Assembly (NCBI RefSeq): GCF_030159955.1 | Contig: NZ_BSNK01000001.1 | Location: forward strand, 496,001-560,000 | Direction: 5' to 3' | Origin: Algimonas ampicilliniresistens | Lineage (GTDB): Bacteria > Pseudomonadota > Alphaproteobacteria > Caulobacterales > Maricaulaceae | Length of the DNA: 64,000 nt | Part shown: piece after piece, positions 17,450-26,018 of the stretch | How the letters are laid out: each line of letters begins with the position of its first letter | How positions within the stretch are numbered: the stretch's first letter is position 1 | The notes under the pieces: model-generated | Told to the model about the DNA's origin: nothing | Seen by the model: only the letters and a program-made list of their open reading frames with translations | Database searches by the model: none | Program-made: the position numbers and the translations under genes

Positions 17450-18483
17450 TGAGACCAGCGCGACATCAGGGCGTCGGCGAGAGCAGTATAGCCCTCTCGT
17501 GTGCCGCGCATCTCAATAGATAGCGGCAAGCTGCCGAGTTTTGGCGCGTCTAAATCCAGATTACCATCGCCGAATATCCGGTGCTCAGCGCCACAATTTG
17601 GGCAGGTGAACAGCGCCATATTTTCGACCCAACCGATTACAGGGATATCGACTTTCCCAAACATGGAGACGCCTTTGCGGGCGTCTAATAGCGCTAAATC
17701 CTGAGGTGTCGTGATAATGACGGCGCCGTCCGGCTCTATGTCTTGCGCTAAGCCCAACTGCGGATCGCCCGTCCCCGGTGGCATGTCGATCAGCAATAGG
17801 TCCAGCTCGCCCCAATCTGTGTCCCACAACATACGCGCAATGGCGCCCTGAACCATTGGTCCGCGCCAGACAACGGCTTCATCATTGCCTGTCAACAAGC
17901 CAATAGAGATGCATTTCACGCCGTCGCTTTCCGCAGGCACGATCAGCCGCCGCCCTTCGACCTCACGCGTCCCGAGCTGCTCAGACAAGCCCAGCAGTGT
18001 TGGCACACTCGGCCCATGTATGTCGGCGTCCAACACACCGACACGGTGGCCCTGTGCCGCCAATGCGCGCGCGATGCCAACTGTCACGGTCGATTTGCCG
18101 ACGCCGCCTTTGGCAGAACTGATGGCGACAGTCTTTGTGACGTGCGCGTCGCCCTGATAGCCATCGGGACGTTTGTTGGGGTGCGGATTGCGATCAGGAC
18201 GTTGAGGGGCGGCCTGTTTGACTTGCGGCGCTGCGCGGTGGGTCGTCAGCAGGACCGCGACCTGATCAACGCCTGGCAAGCCTGTCAGGGCGGCTTCGGT
18301 CTTGTCGCGCAGAGCCAAGCCCTGAGCCTGTGTGATGTCTGGTGGCAGCGCCAGAATGACGCGTAATCGGCCCTCCGCGTGATGGAGGTCGGATAATCGA
18401 CCAGCGGACACGATATCGCGGTCTGAGACTGGATCGCGAATGGCTTCCAATGCCCGAAGAATAGCAGCCTCAGAATAGCTCAC
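17446..18483 (-). CDS. mrp: Mrp/NBP35 (ApbC) P-loop ATPase, iron-sulphur carrier
   Basis: The 345-residue protein delivers iron-sulphur clusters to apoproteins (established for ApbC/Mrp). It has an N-terminal MIP18-like domain (residues about 1-75), a Pro/Arg-rich linker, and a deviant Walker A SSAKGGVGKSTVTVGIARAL. LLIDMPPGTGDPQL and the cluster-binding CPNC in ALFTCPNCGAEH follow. Start: GTG 18483 overlaps the upstream gene's TGA (GTGA) and leads directly into the conserved YSEAAILRALEAIRDP; the 25-codon upstream extension is read in another gene's sequence. It is translationally coupled to both neighbours. Confidence 0.94.
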   Translation of the reverse strand: MSYSEAAILRALEAIRDPVSDRDIVSAGRLSDLHHAEGRLRVILALPPDITQAQGLALRDKTEAALTGLPGVDQVAVLLTTHRAAPQVKQAAPQRPDRNPHPNKRPDGYQGDAHVTKTVAISSAKGGVGKSTVTVGIARALAAQGHRVGVLDADIHGPSVPTLLGLSEQLGTREVEGRRLIVPAESDGVKCISIGLLTGNDEAVVWRGPMVQGAIARMLWDTDWGELDLLLIDMPPGTGDPQLGLAQDIEPDGAVIITTPQDLALLDARKGVSMFGKVDIPVIGWVENMALFTCPNCGAEHRIFGDGNLDLDAPKLGSLPLSIEMRGTREGYTALADALMSRWSQ

Positions 18484-20039
18484 TGTGTATCGGCTCCTGT
18501 TTGGCCGCCTGCGAGAGACGGGGCGAGGGTTCGGCTTGGTATGGCACCGACCGAACATCCGCGGTGAACGGTGCCGTCCGGTGCGAGCCGCACGGGTGTT
18601 TGTCCGGTCATGCTGATCAGCAGGCTATTATCCGGAAGACGCCCATAACGAACTGGCTGACCAGGCAGCACAGCGTGGCGTCGAATGACAGGGTGTGCGC
18701 CGGGCTTGTCAATATCGATAGAGAGAAGCTCGGTCGCGCCGTCTGGCAAGGTCGAGATCGCCCAAGCATTGAGCGGTAAGCGACCCATTTGCTGCGCGAC
18801 CTTTGGGAAAATTGCGATTGTGTGGCCGCCAGAGAGCAGTGTCGGTGTGTTGTCGGCATTCGCGTACCAGATCAGGGATCCCTCTTGATCATCGCCATAA
18901 CCTGCCAACCAGCCGCCTGCGAGACTGAGCGCGGACCGCAATAATCCACGGTCGGCACGGCTATAGACGGGCAGAGAAAATTCGGCTGATGGTCGGCGAT
19001 GATCTAATGTCACGCCTGTCTCAAAAAATGGCAGTCGACCGATCCGCGCGGCAGGATCGAGGGTTTGCCCTAATGTGCATGCCTCCACGCCAATGTCAGA
19101 CGCGATCTGCGCCGCGCCCGTGAGTGTCGCAAATCGGCGTCGGGTGGTCGCATCGACACGCCCCAGCGACAGGCTTCGGCCCTGTGTGCGAAGAACAGAA
19201 TCGATCGCAATGAGTCGATCCGTGAGGTCTGGATGAGCGGGGCTTGGCGCCTGCTCGCGGGTGAGTAGAAGAAGGCCGTAAGTCGCCCCGATTTGCATGG
19301 CCGGCGAGAGGGAGAGATCGCGAGATGCCTTGCTCAAGACTGCGCTATAACCGCCATTCGGACTTTGCCCATCAAGGCGCGCCATCATCTCGCCAAGTGC
19401 CATGGCGTGAGCAATATTTGTCGTCTCGTTCACACTCTCGCGCAATTCGCCTAAAGCTTGTGAGGGGGCGTATGCGTGAAGTGCGCGGTAAGCGAGTTCG
19501 GATATATCTGGGTCACCGCTGCGCAACTGGCTGGGTAAAACAGACTGAATATCCCGTGTCGGGAACTTTAGCAGTTGTTTGAGAACCGGCAGGGTTGGCT
19601 GCTCCTCGGCTGTGGCTAGCAACCCTAGGAGGGTTTGTGGCGGCAGTCTGACATCACCAGAAAGATGCGTGGCGACCGCTCGTATCGTATCGCGGGTCAT
19701 TGCGCCCAGCTCCGGATCACTGGACGAGGCCATGATTGAGAGCTGCGCGATCAGTGCCGGTGAGTTTGAGCGTGCTAAAAGATCAGCAGCATTGGCGCGA
19801 GCGTCAGGGTTGCGGTCGAGAAGGCGAAGCAGTTCAGCTTGTCCGCGGCTTCCATAGCGCGCGAATTCGGTCGCGAGCAGATCATAATCGAAACTATCAT
19901 GCGGATGACGTTCAATAATGGAGACGCATTGTTCAAGTGTTTGGCAGACGCGTTTTTCGGCGCGTGTGAGCGGGTTTGCGGCTGCCGCGACGCTGTGCAC
20001 TGTCGTCGCCGTCAATAGAGCTATGAGAGCCGCCTTCAT
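18480..20039 (-). CDS. Exported HEAT-like repeat protein of unknown function
   Basis: The 519-residue protein starts with a signal peptide (KAALIALLTATTVHSVAAAA, cleaved near residue 21). The first 230 mature residues look like irregular helical HEAT-type repeats (for example PDARANAADLLARSN, DPDISELAYRALHAYAPS). The second half has a different, beta-rich character (GRLPFFETGVTLDHRRP, YGDDQEGSLIWYANAD, YGRLPDNSLLISM). I do not recognise the family. It is the first gene of a coupled operon with mrp and cupin, so an envelope protein is made together with an iron-sulphur carrier. No enzyme motif is evident. Confidence 0.75.
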   Translation of the reverse strand: MKAALIALLTATTVHSVAAAANPLTRAEKRVCQTLEQCVSIIERHPHDSFDYDLLATEFARYGSRGQAELLRLLDRNPDARANAADLLARSNSPALIAQLSIMASSSDPELGAMTRDTIRAVATHLSGDVRLPPQTLLGLLATAEEQPTLPVLKQLLKFPTRDIQSVLPSQLRSGDPDISELAYRALHAYAPSQALGELRESVNETTNIAHAMALGEMMARLDGQSPNGGYSAVLSKASRDLSLSPAMQIGATYGLLLLTREQAPSPAHPDLTDRLIAIDSVLRTQGRSLSLGRVDATTRRRFATLTGAAQIASDIGVEACTLGQTLDPAARIGRLPFFETGVTLDHRRPSAEFSLPVYSRADRGLLRSALSLAGGWLAGYGDDQEGSLIWYANADNTPTLLSGGHTIAIFPKVAQQMGRLPLNAWAISTLPDGATELLSIDIDKPGAHPVIRRHAVLPGQPVRYGRLPDNSLLISMTGQTPVRLAPDGTVHRGCSVGAIPSRTLAPSLAGGQTGADTQ

Positions 20040-20189
20040 TATGCTGGCTTAGACCTCACATCGTCCTCCGGCAAGCAAGGCACAGCAGGGTGAATAGAGG
20101 TCTTGTCAGGCCCAAATCGCCCGACTATAGGCACGGCCTTCCAAGCGTTCTGAGACAGTGTCTGGGAATGCTAAGAACATCCGTGCGTG

Positions 20190-20264
20190 GGGCGATTAGC
20201 TCAGCGGGAGAGCACTACATTGACATTGTAGGGGTCACTGGTTCAATCCCAGTATCGCCCACCA
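20190..20264 (+). tRNA. tRNA-Val (anticodon GAC), CCA encoded
   Basis: The acceptor GGGCGAT pairs with ATCGCCC, the D arm is AGCTCAGCGGGAGAGC, and the anticodon stem CTACA/TGTAG has loop TTGACAT, giving GAC. The T arm is CACTGGTTCAATCCCAGTA, and A73 is followed by encoded CCA. It stands alone between two protein genes. Confidence 0.97.
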
Positions 20265-20360
20265 CGGACTTCTCAGACTTAAGAGATTCAATGGGTTTCG
20301 TCGGCCGCGAGGCGCGGCGTTTTACCGCTGAGCGCCAAGGGCGATCATCAGGAGGCCGAT

Positions 20361-20621
20361 GTGACCGATAAGAAGCCAGAAAAACCTGTCACGCTCGCAG
20401 ACTATATTCCGCCTGAGTCTGAGCCCGCGCCAAAGACTCGCGGGTCGAAGAAGAGTGACCGCGATCGATTGAAGCAACTCGAACGCGAGGCTTCGGAAGA
20501 GAAGCGCACAGTGTCGCCCCGTAAGAAACGACGCGTCCGAGTGAAAACGCGCGGCAATAAATTCGTAGTTTTCCTTTGGGTCGCGGTTCTGATCGGTTTT
20601 GCGCTGATTTTCGGCGATTGA
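20361..20621 (+). CDS. Small single-pass membrane protein, unknown
   Basis: The 86-residue protein has an acidic/proline N-terminal part, a strongly basic middle (KKRRVRVKTRG) and one C-terminal transmembrane helix (FVVFLWVAVLIGFALIF). By charge the N-terminus should face the cytoplasm. It starts at GTG 20361 behind an excellent AGGAGG site 7 bp upstream, which decides the start. It ends 6 bp before the convergent gltB stop. I do not recognise the family; small proteins of this design are common beside tRNA genes in Hyphomonadaceae-like genomes, but I cannot assign a role. Confidence 0.7.
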   Translation: MTDKKPEKPVTLADYIPPESEPAPKTRGSKKSDRDRLKQLEREASEEKRTVSPRKKRRVRVKTRGNKFVVFLWVAVLIGFALIFGD

Positions 20622-20627
20622 TCGCCG

Positions 20628-23600
20628 CTACTCCGCCGCCTCGCTGATCGGCACATCCAGCCGTCCAATCATTTCCTTGGGGATGACCTGCCAGAATTTG
20701 CCGCGCTGATGCTCCCATTCAGTGAGCAGCGTTTGTGAGAATTCCGAACCTGTCGCCGCCGCATGTCGGCGCACCAAGTCTAGGCAATCCTGCTCATAAT
20801 GCTCAGAGGCGAAGCGTTGCCAGATGACGTTGTCGGGATTGACGGCTTTTTCGAACGTGCCGTCTTCATCGAAGATATAGGCCATGCCGCCAGTCATCCC
20901 GGCGCCGAAATTATCCCCGACGCTGCCCAACACGACAACCGTGCCGCCCGTCATATATTCGCAGCCATTCGTACCCAACCCTTCGACCACAGACACGGCG
21001 CCTGAGTTGCGCACAGCGAAACGCTCACCCGCGCGACCCGCCGCGAAGAGGGATCCCGACGTTGCGCCGTAAAGGCATGTATTGCCAATGATCGCACTGT
21101 GATGTGGAACGATCGGCGTGCGGCCTTGTGGGGCAACAAAGATTTCTGCGCCAGATAAGCCCTTGCCGACATAATCATTGGCATCGCCGTCGACGACGAG
21201 GCGTAGGCCTCTAATCCCGAAGGCGCCAAGGCTTTGTCCCGCGCTGCCCCGAAGACGCACAGTCAATTGTCCGTCCGGGGCGCCATCCGCGCCAAATCTT
21301 TTGTAAATATGATGTGAGGTTCGCGTGCCGACTGCGCGGTGCGTGTTCTGCACGGCGTAAGTCAGATGGGTCTTGTCGCCGCGTTCAAATAGCTGTGCGG
21401 CGTCGGCGACGATCTGCGTGTCGAGCGTGTCCGGGACTTCGACTCTCTGATTACGCGCGTCAAAGACGGGCTCATTGTCGACTTTCGCTAGAATAGGGTT
21501 GAGGTCGAGGTCATCGAGATTTTCCGAACCCCGGCTGACTTGCGTCAGCAAATCGGTGCGACCAATCACGTCCTCAAGCCGTTCGACACCGAGACTAGCG
21601 AGGATCTCGCGCACATCTTCGGCGATGAAGGTCATTAGGTTGATGACCTTCTCCGGCGTACCGGTGAATTTCTCTCGTAGGGCTGGGTCTTGAACGCAGA
21701 CGCCAACCGGGCACGTATTGGAATGGCACTGACGCACCATGATACAGCCCATCGCGACAAGGCTCAGCGTCCCGATGCCGTATTCTTCCGCTCCCAGCAT
21801 GGCGGCAATAACGATATCCCGCCCTGTCTTAAGCCCACCATCCGTGCGCAGCGTAATCCGTTGGCGCAGCTTGTTGAGAGTCAACACTTGGTGCGCCTCA
21901 GACAGGCCCAATTCCCACGGAATACCCGCATATTTCAGCGACGTATTAGGTGATGCCCCAGTGCCGCCATTATGGCCGGCGATCAGGATTGTATCGGCTT
22001 TGGCTTTGGCGACGCCTGCTGCAATCGTCCCGACGCCAGAGCTGGCAACCAGCTTGACGCAGACGCGCGCGGTCGGATTGATCTGTTTGAGATCGTAGAT
22101 CAGCTGCGCCAGATCCTCGATGGAATAGATGTCGTGGTGCGGCGGTGGCGAAATCAACGTCACGCCTGGTGTGGCGTTACGGAATTTCGCAATCATCTCT
22201 GTCACTTTGAAGCCGGGTAGCTGTCCGCCTTCACCGGGCTTGGCACCCTGCGCGACTTTGATTTCAATCTCTCGGCATTCGTTGAGATATTCCGCCGTGA
22301 CACCGAACCGACCTGACGCGATTTGCTTGACCGCGCTGTTCGGATTGTCACCGTTGGGAAGCGGTTGATAGCGCGCTCTGTCTTCGCCGCCTTCACCGGA
22401 CACTGACTTGGCACCGATCCGGTTCATAGCAATGTTAAGGGTGCCGTGGGCTTCAGGTGAGAGCGCACCTAGGCTCATTCCGGGCGTACAGAAGCGGCGA
22501 CGGATCTCATTAACGCTCTGGACTTTGGAGAGCGGGATCGCCTCACGCAGTGGCTTAAGGTCGAGCAAGTCGCGTACTTGGATAGCGCTGCCGTCATTCA
22601 CGACTTTCGCATATTGGCGATAAAGTTCGTAATCCTCGCGACCCACAGCTTCCTGCAGCATGTGGATCATATCGGCCTTGTAAGCGTGACGCTCGCCCTT
22701 GGCCCGGACCTTATAAAGTCCGCCAATCGGCAGGCGCACGACGGCGCTATCATAGGCTGTTTCGTGCATCGCCAACAGCTGGGTCTCCAGACCCGCTAGA
22801 CCGATGCCGGAAATACGCGATGTCATGCCGGGGAAAAATTCGCCGACGAGTGCGCGGGACAGGCCCAGTGCTTCAAAATTATTACCACCCCGATAGGAGC
22901 TGATGACGCTGATCCCCATTTTGGAGATGATCTTCAAAAGCCCGCCCTCAATCGCGAGTTTGTAACGCGCAATGGCTTCGTCATCTGAGATATCGAGTAG
23001 GCCACGCCGGACGCGATCTTGGACAGAGGCCTGCGCCATATAGGCGTTTACGGCGGTCGCCCCTGCACCGATCAGCACGGCGAAATAATGCGTGTCGAGA
23101 CATTCAGCAGAGCGGACAATAATGGAGCAGGACGAGCGAAGACCCGCTTCCATCAAATGCCTTTGAACGGCGGCTGTTGCCAAAATCATCGGTACGGCAG
23201 CGCGGTCTTCGTCGACGGCTTCGTCTGTCAGAACGATCTGTTCAACGCCGTCTCTCACGGCCTTTTCAGCCTCGGCTTGGATGCCGCGCAACGCTTCGAC
23301 TAATCCTCTGCCGACGATGGCATCAGGCGCGGGTACAGCAAAGGTGCAGTCGATTGTTTTCAGCCGTTTGCCCATCATGGCGTCGAACCGTTCATACATA
23401 CCGTTGGTCATGACGGGGCTATCCAGCACCAGCATTTCTTTGGTCTGACTACCCGTTTCTGCGAGAATATTTCGGAGGTTTCTGAACCGCGTTTTCAGGC
23501 CCATCACACGCGTTTCGCGCAGCGGGTCGATAGGCGGGTTCGTGACCTGACTGAAATTCTGGCGGAAGAAATGCGACAGTGGTCGATATTGGTCTGATAG

Positions 23601-25142
23601 CACCGCCAAAGGCGTGTCGTCGCCCATGGAACCAATACTCTCTTTCGCGCTTTCCGCCATTGGCGTCAGAATAACTTCCATGTCTTCCAGCGTTTGCCCG
23701 CAAGAGACCTGACGACGGACCAGCGCTTCGCCAGAGAGGGTAGGCGCAGGCTCAGAGCCGGAGAGGGCTTCGTCAAGATTGACAGATTTTTTGAGCCACT
23801 TTTTATAAGGGCGCTTCTCCGCCAGCTCGTCGAGAATTTCCGAACTTGTGTAGAAGCGGCCCTCTTCCAGATCGACAGCAATCATGCGCCCCGGTTGCAG
23901 CGCGCCACGCTTGACGATCTCGCCTTCATCCATCGGGCACATGCCTGTTTCTGATCCGACAGCCAGAATGCCATCCTGACTGATCGCGTATCGCAAGGGA
24001 CGCAGACCATTACGGTCAAGGCCAGCCATGACCCAGCGGCCATCATAGGCGGCAATGGCCGCGGGGCCGTCCCACGGTTCCATCACCGCATTGCAATAGG
24101 CATAAAGGGAGCGCCAGCTTTCGGGCATGAGATCGCCCCGTTTTGAATAAGCTTCCGGGATCAACAGCGTTTTCGCCATCGGCGCGGTGCGGCCTGCGCG
24201 GACGAGCAGCTCAAACACAGCGTCCAATGCAGCGGAGTCCGAACTCCCATTTTGGATGATAGGTTTCACATCTTCAGCACGTTCCTTGAAGGTGGAACTG
24301 GCCATTTTAATCTCATGGTTTTTCATGAAATTGATATTGGCTTTGACCGTATTGATCTCGCCATTGTGGGCCAGCATGCGAAAGGGTTGGGCGAGCCACC
24401 ATTGTGGGAAAGTATTGGTCGAATAGCGTTGATGATAGATTGCCGCGCGGCTTGTAAAACGCGCGTCGGTCAGGTCCGGATAAAATTTGTCGATATCCTG
24501 CGCCAGAAACATACCCTTATAGATCAGGGTTTGGACGGAGAGTGAGCAGACGTAAAAGCTCGGAATTTGCGCCGCGATGACACGCTTTTCGATACGACGG
24601 CGGATGACGAAAAGCTCGCGTTCCAGCGCATTTCCTTTGCGGCCCTGCGGGTCTCGGAACAGGACCTGTTCGATCTCGGGCCGAGTGGCCTTAGCCTTAT
24701 CACCGATGACGTCGATATCGATCGGCACTTGCCGCCAGCCATAGATGTAGAAGCCTTCACGGATGAGTTCAGATTCAACGATAGTCCGGGCCGCTTCCTG
24801 TGCGTTCATATCGATGCGAGGTAGGAAGATCATGCCGACGGCAATTTTGGCCGTGGATGGTTTGTGACCTGTGCCTTCGACCTGCGCGCGGAAAAATTCC
24901 TGCGGAATATCGAGCCGAATGCCCGCACCATCGCCGGTCTTGCCGTCTGCATCGACCGCGCCGCGGTGCCAAACATTCTTCAACGCTTGGATCGATTTTT
25001 CGACCACATCGCGTCGCGGCTTACCATCGATTGAGGCCACGAGACCCACACCGCAGGAAGACTTCTCATGCGCCGGATCATAGGCGTTGGCCGCGACTAG
25101 TGCGTCACGTTTCGCTTCGTAATCGGTGAGCCAGTCAGTCAT
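20628..25142 (-). CDS. gltB: Glutamate synthase (NADPH) large subunit
   Basis: The 1504-residue enzyme makes two glutamates from glutamine and 2-oxoglutarate. Layout: class II glutamine amidotransferase with nucleophile Cys30 in SSCGVGLVASIDG (preceded by a propeptide); a central domain; the FMN/2-oxoglutarate site region (GHNGGTGASPNTSLKYAGIP, LRTDGGLKTGRDIVIAAMLG); a 3Fe-4S cysteine set in CHSNTCPVGVC; and the C-terminal beta-helix (GSVGDNFGAGMTGGMAYIFD). ATG 25142 overlaps the upstream GFA gene by 8 bp. The open frame extends 85 codons further, but that part is GFA sequence read out of frame. It is the last gene of the operon gltD - gfa - gfa - gltB. Confidence 0.97.
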   Translation of the reverse strand: MTDWLTDYEAKRDALVAANAYDPAHEKSSCGVGLVASIDGKPRRDVVEKSIQALKNVWHRGAVDADGKTGDGAGIRLDIPQEFFRAQVEGTGHKPSTAKIAVGMIFLPRIDMNAQEAARTIVESELIREGFYIYGWRQVPIDIDVIGDKAKATRPEIEQVLFRDPQGRKGNALERELFVIRRRIEKRVIAAQIPSFYVCSLSVQTLIYKGMFLAQDIDKFYPDLTDARFTSRAAIYHQRYSTNTFPQWWLAQPFRMLAHNGEINTVKANINFMKNHEIKMASSTFKERAEDVKPIIQNGSSDSAALDAVFELLVRAGRTAPMAKTLLIPEAYSKRGDLMPESWRSLYAYCNAVMEPWDGPAAIAAYDGRWVMAGLDRNGLRPLRYAISQDGILAVGSETGMCPMDEGEIVKRGALQPGRMIAVDLEEGRFYTSSEILDELAEKRPYKKWLKKSVNLDEALSGSEPAPTLSGEALVRRQVSCGQTLEDMEVILTPMAESAKESIGSMGDDTPLAVLSDQYRPLSHFFRQNFSQVTNPPIDPLRETRVMGLKTRFRNLRNILAETGSQTKEMLVLDSPVMTNGMYERFDAMMGKRLKTIDCTFAVPAPDAIVGRGLVEALRGIQAEAEKAVRDGVEQIVLTDEAVDEDRAAVPMILATAAVQRHLMEAGLRSSCSIIVRSAECLDTHYFAVLIGAGATAVNAYMAQASVQDRVRRGLLDISDDEAIARYKLAIEGGLLKIISKMGISVISSYRGGNNFEALGLSRALVGEFFPGMTSRISGIGLAGLETQLLAMHETAYDSAVVRLPIGGLYKVRAKGERHAYKADMIHMLQEAVGREDYELYRQYAKVVNDGSAIQVRDLLDLKPLREAIPLSKVQSVNEIRRRFCTPGMSLGALSPEAHGTLNIAMNRIGAKSVSGEGGEDRARYQPLPNGDNPNSAVKQIASGRFGVTAEYLNECREIEIKVAQGAKPGEGGQLPGFKVTEMIAKFRNATPGVTLISPPPHHDIYSIEDLAQLIYDLKQINPTARVCVKLVASSGVGTIAAGVAKAKADTILIAGHNGGTGASPNTSLKYAGIPWELGLSEAHQVLTLNKLRQRITLRTDGGLKTGRDIVIAAMLGAEEYGIGTLSLVAMGCIMVRQCHSNTCPVGVCVQDPALREKFTGTPEKVINLMTFIAEDVREILASLGVERLEDVIGRTDLLTQVSRGSENLDDLDLNPILAKVDNEPVFDARNQRVEVPDTLDTQIVADAAQLFERGDKTHLTYAVQNTHRAVGTRTSHHIYKRFGADGAPDGQLTVRLRGSAGQSLGAFGIRGLRLVVDGDANDYVGKGLSGAEIFVAPQGRTPIVPHHSAIIGNTCLYGATSGSLFAAGRAGERFAVRNSGAVSVVEGLGTNGCEYMTGGTVVVLGSVGDNFGAGMTGGMAYIFDEDGTFEKAVNPDNVIWQRFASEHYEQDCLDLVRRHAAATGSEFSQTLLTEWEHQRGKFWQVIPKEMIGRLDVPISEAAE

Positions 25143-25587
25143 TTTTGTTGTCTTTCTGGTCGTCATCTTTTTGAAATAGGGCAAAGGCTTCCGCTCCGGT
25201 GAGGCGGGGCTGCTCTCCAGCGAGGTCGTAAAAGTCGGGTTTTTCGTCGATGAAATATTCGTGGCTGAGGGCCATTCCGCTCGGCATGTCGAGGCAGCTT
25301 GATGAAGCCGAATAGAAGTCGGTCCCTTTGAGATTATAGAATAGCGACGTCCCACATTCGCCGCAAAATCCACGCCGCGCCCAGTCGGAACTGTCATACC
25401 ATTTCAAGGCCGCGCCATGCGTGACCGTCAGGCCGTCGTGAAATCCAACACCCATATAGGGGCCGCCATTGAGTTGCCGACAGGTCGCGCAATGGCACGC
25501 ATCGACGCCTTTGATCGGGCCTTTGCCTTCGAATTTGACCGCGCCGCAGTGACATTGGCCGTGCGTTGAAGAGGTTGGTTCGGTCAT
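25135..25587 (-). CDS. GFA (CENP-V/glutathione-dependent formaldehyde-activating-like) family protein 1
   Basis: The 150-residue protein has the GFA zinc fold: GQCHCGAVKFEGKG, ACHCATCRQLNGGPYMGVGF and CGECGTSLFYNL, with seven conserved cysteines in the family pattern. Despite the family name, most members have no proven formaldehyde activity, and the substrate is unknown. Its start overlaps the stop of GFA 2 (ATGA) and its Asp/Lys-rich C-terminus overlaps the gltB start by 8 bp. It is therefore embedded in the glutamate synthase operon and very probably co-translated. Confidence 0.92.
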   Translation of the reverse strand: MTEPTSSTHGQCHCGAVKFEGKGPIKGVDACHCATCRQLNGGPYMGVGFHDGLTVTHGAALKWYDSSDWARRGFCGECGTSLFYNLKGTDFYSASSSCLDMPSGMALSHEYFIDEKPDFYDLAGEQPRLTGAEAFALFQKDDDQKDNKND

Positions 25588-26018
25588 GCCTCATCCTCAG
25601 GATAGAGAGCGAAGACTTGCTCGGCGGTCAAGCGCTCACGCTCGCCTTCAAAGACATAGCAGTCAGGTTTGCGGTCAATAAAAAATTCGGTCTTGATCGA
25701 CAGGCCGTTTGGCAAGTCCTGCAACGCGCCGATTGTCACGCCGATCTTACTCGGGTTTTTGATGATGCGGTAGAACATCGACGAGCCACAGCGACTGCAA
25801 AAGCCCCGCTCAGCCCAGTCGGACGATCGATACCATTGCAGCGTCGGATCTGCGTCGAATGAGAGGTCTGCGAAATCAGGGCCAATGAAAGGACCGCCAC
25901 CAAAGCGGCGGCAATCGTCGCAATGACAAGCATTCAAATATGCCGGTGCGTCCATCGTGAAGCGAATGCCTTTACACAGGCAATGTCCGTGAACTTTTGG
26001 GGTCTCGTTTTCGGTCAT
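25584..26018 (-). CDS. GFA family protein 2
   Basis: This 144-residue paralogue of the following gene has GHCLCKGIRFTMDAP, ACHCDDCRRFGGGPFIGPDF and CSRCGSSMFYRI, plus a shared middle (QWYRSSDWAERGFC versus KWYDSSDWARRGFC) and a shared C-terminal LTxxxVFALY/AFALF tail. The two GFA genes look like a tandem duplication that has diverged. The start overlaps the gltD stop (ATGA). Zinc-binding; function unknown, possibly linked to thiol or amino-acid metabolism by context. Confidence 0.92.
   Translation of the reverse strand: MTENETPKVHGHCLCKGIRFTMDAPAYLNACHCDDCRRFGGGPFIGPDFADLSFDADPTLQWYRSSDWAERGFCSRCGSSMFYRIIKNPSKIGVTIGALQDLPNGLSIKTEFFIDRKPDCYVFEGERERLTAEQVFALYPEDEA

Noticed and set aside
18484-18558. 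N-terminal extension of mrp
   Set aside because: Pro/Arg-rich, not family-like; the GTGA overlap at 18483 gives a natural start.
25143-25397. N-terminal extension of gltB by 85 codons
   Set aside because: The region is the GFA 1 gene read in another frame; GltB family proteins begin close to 25142.
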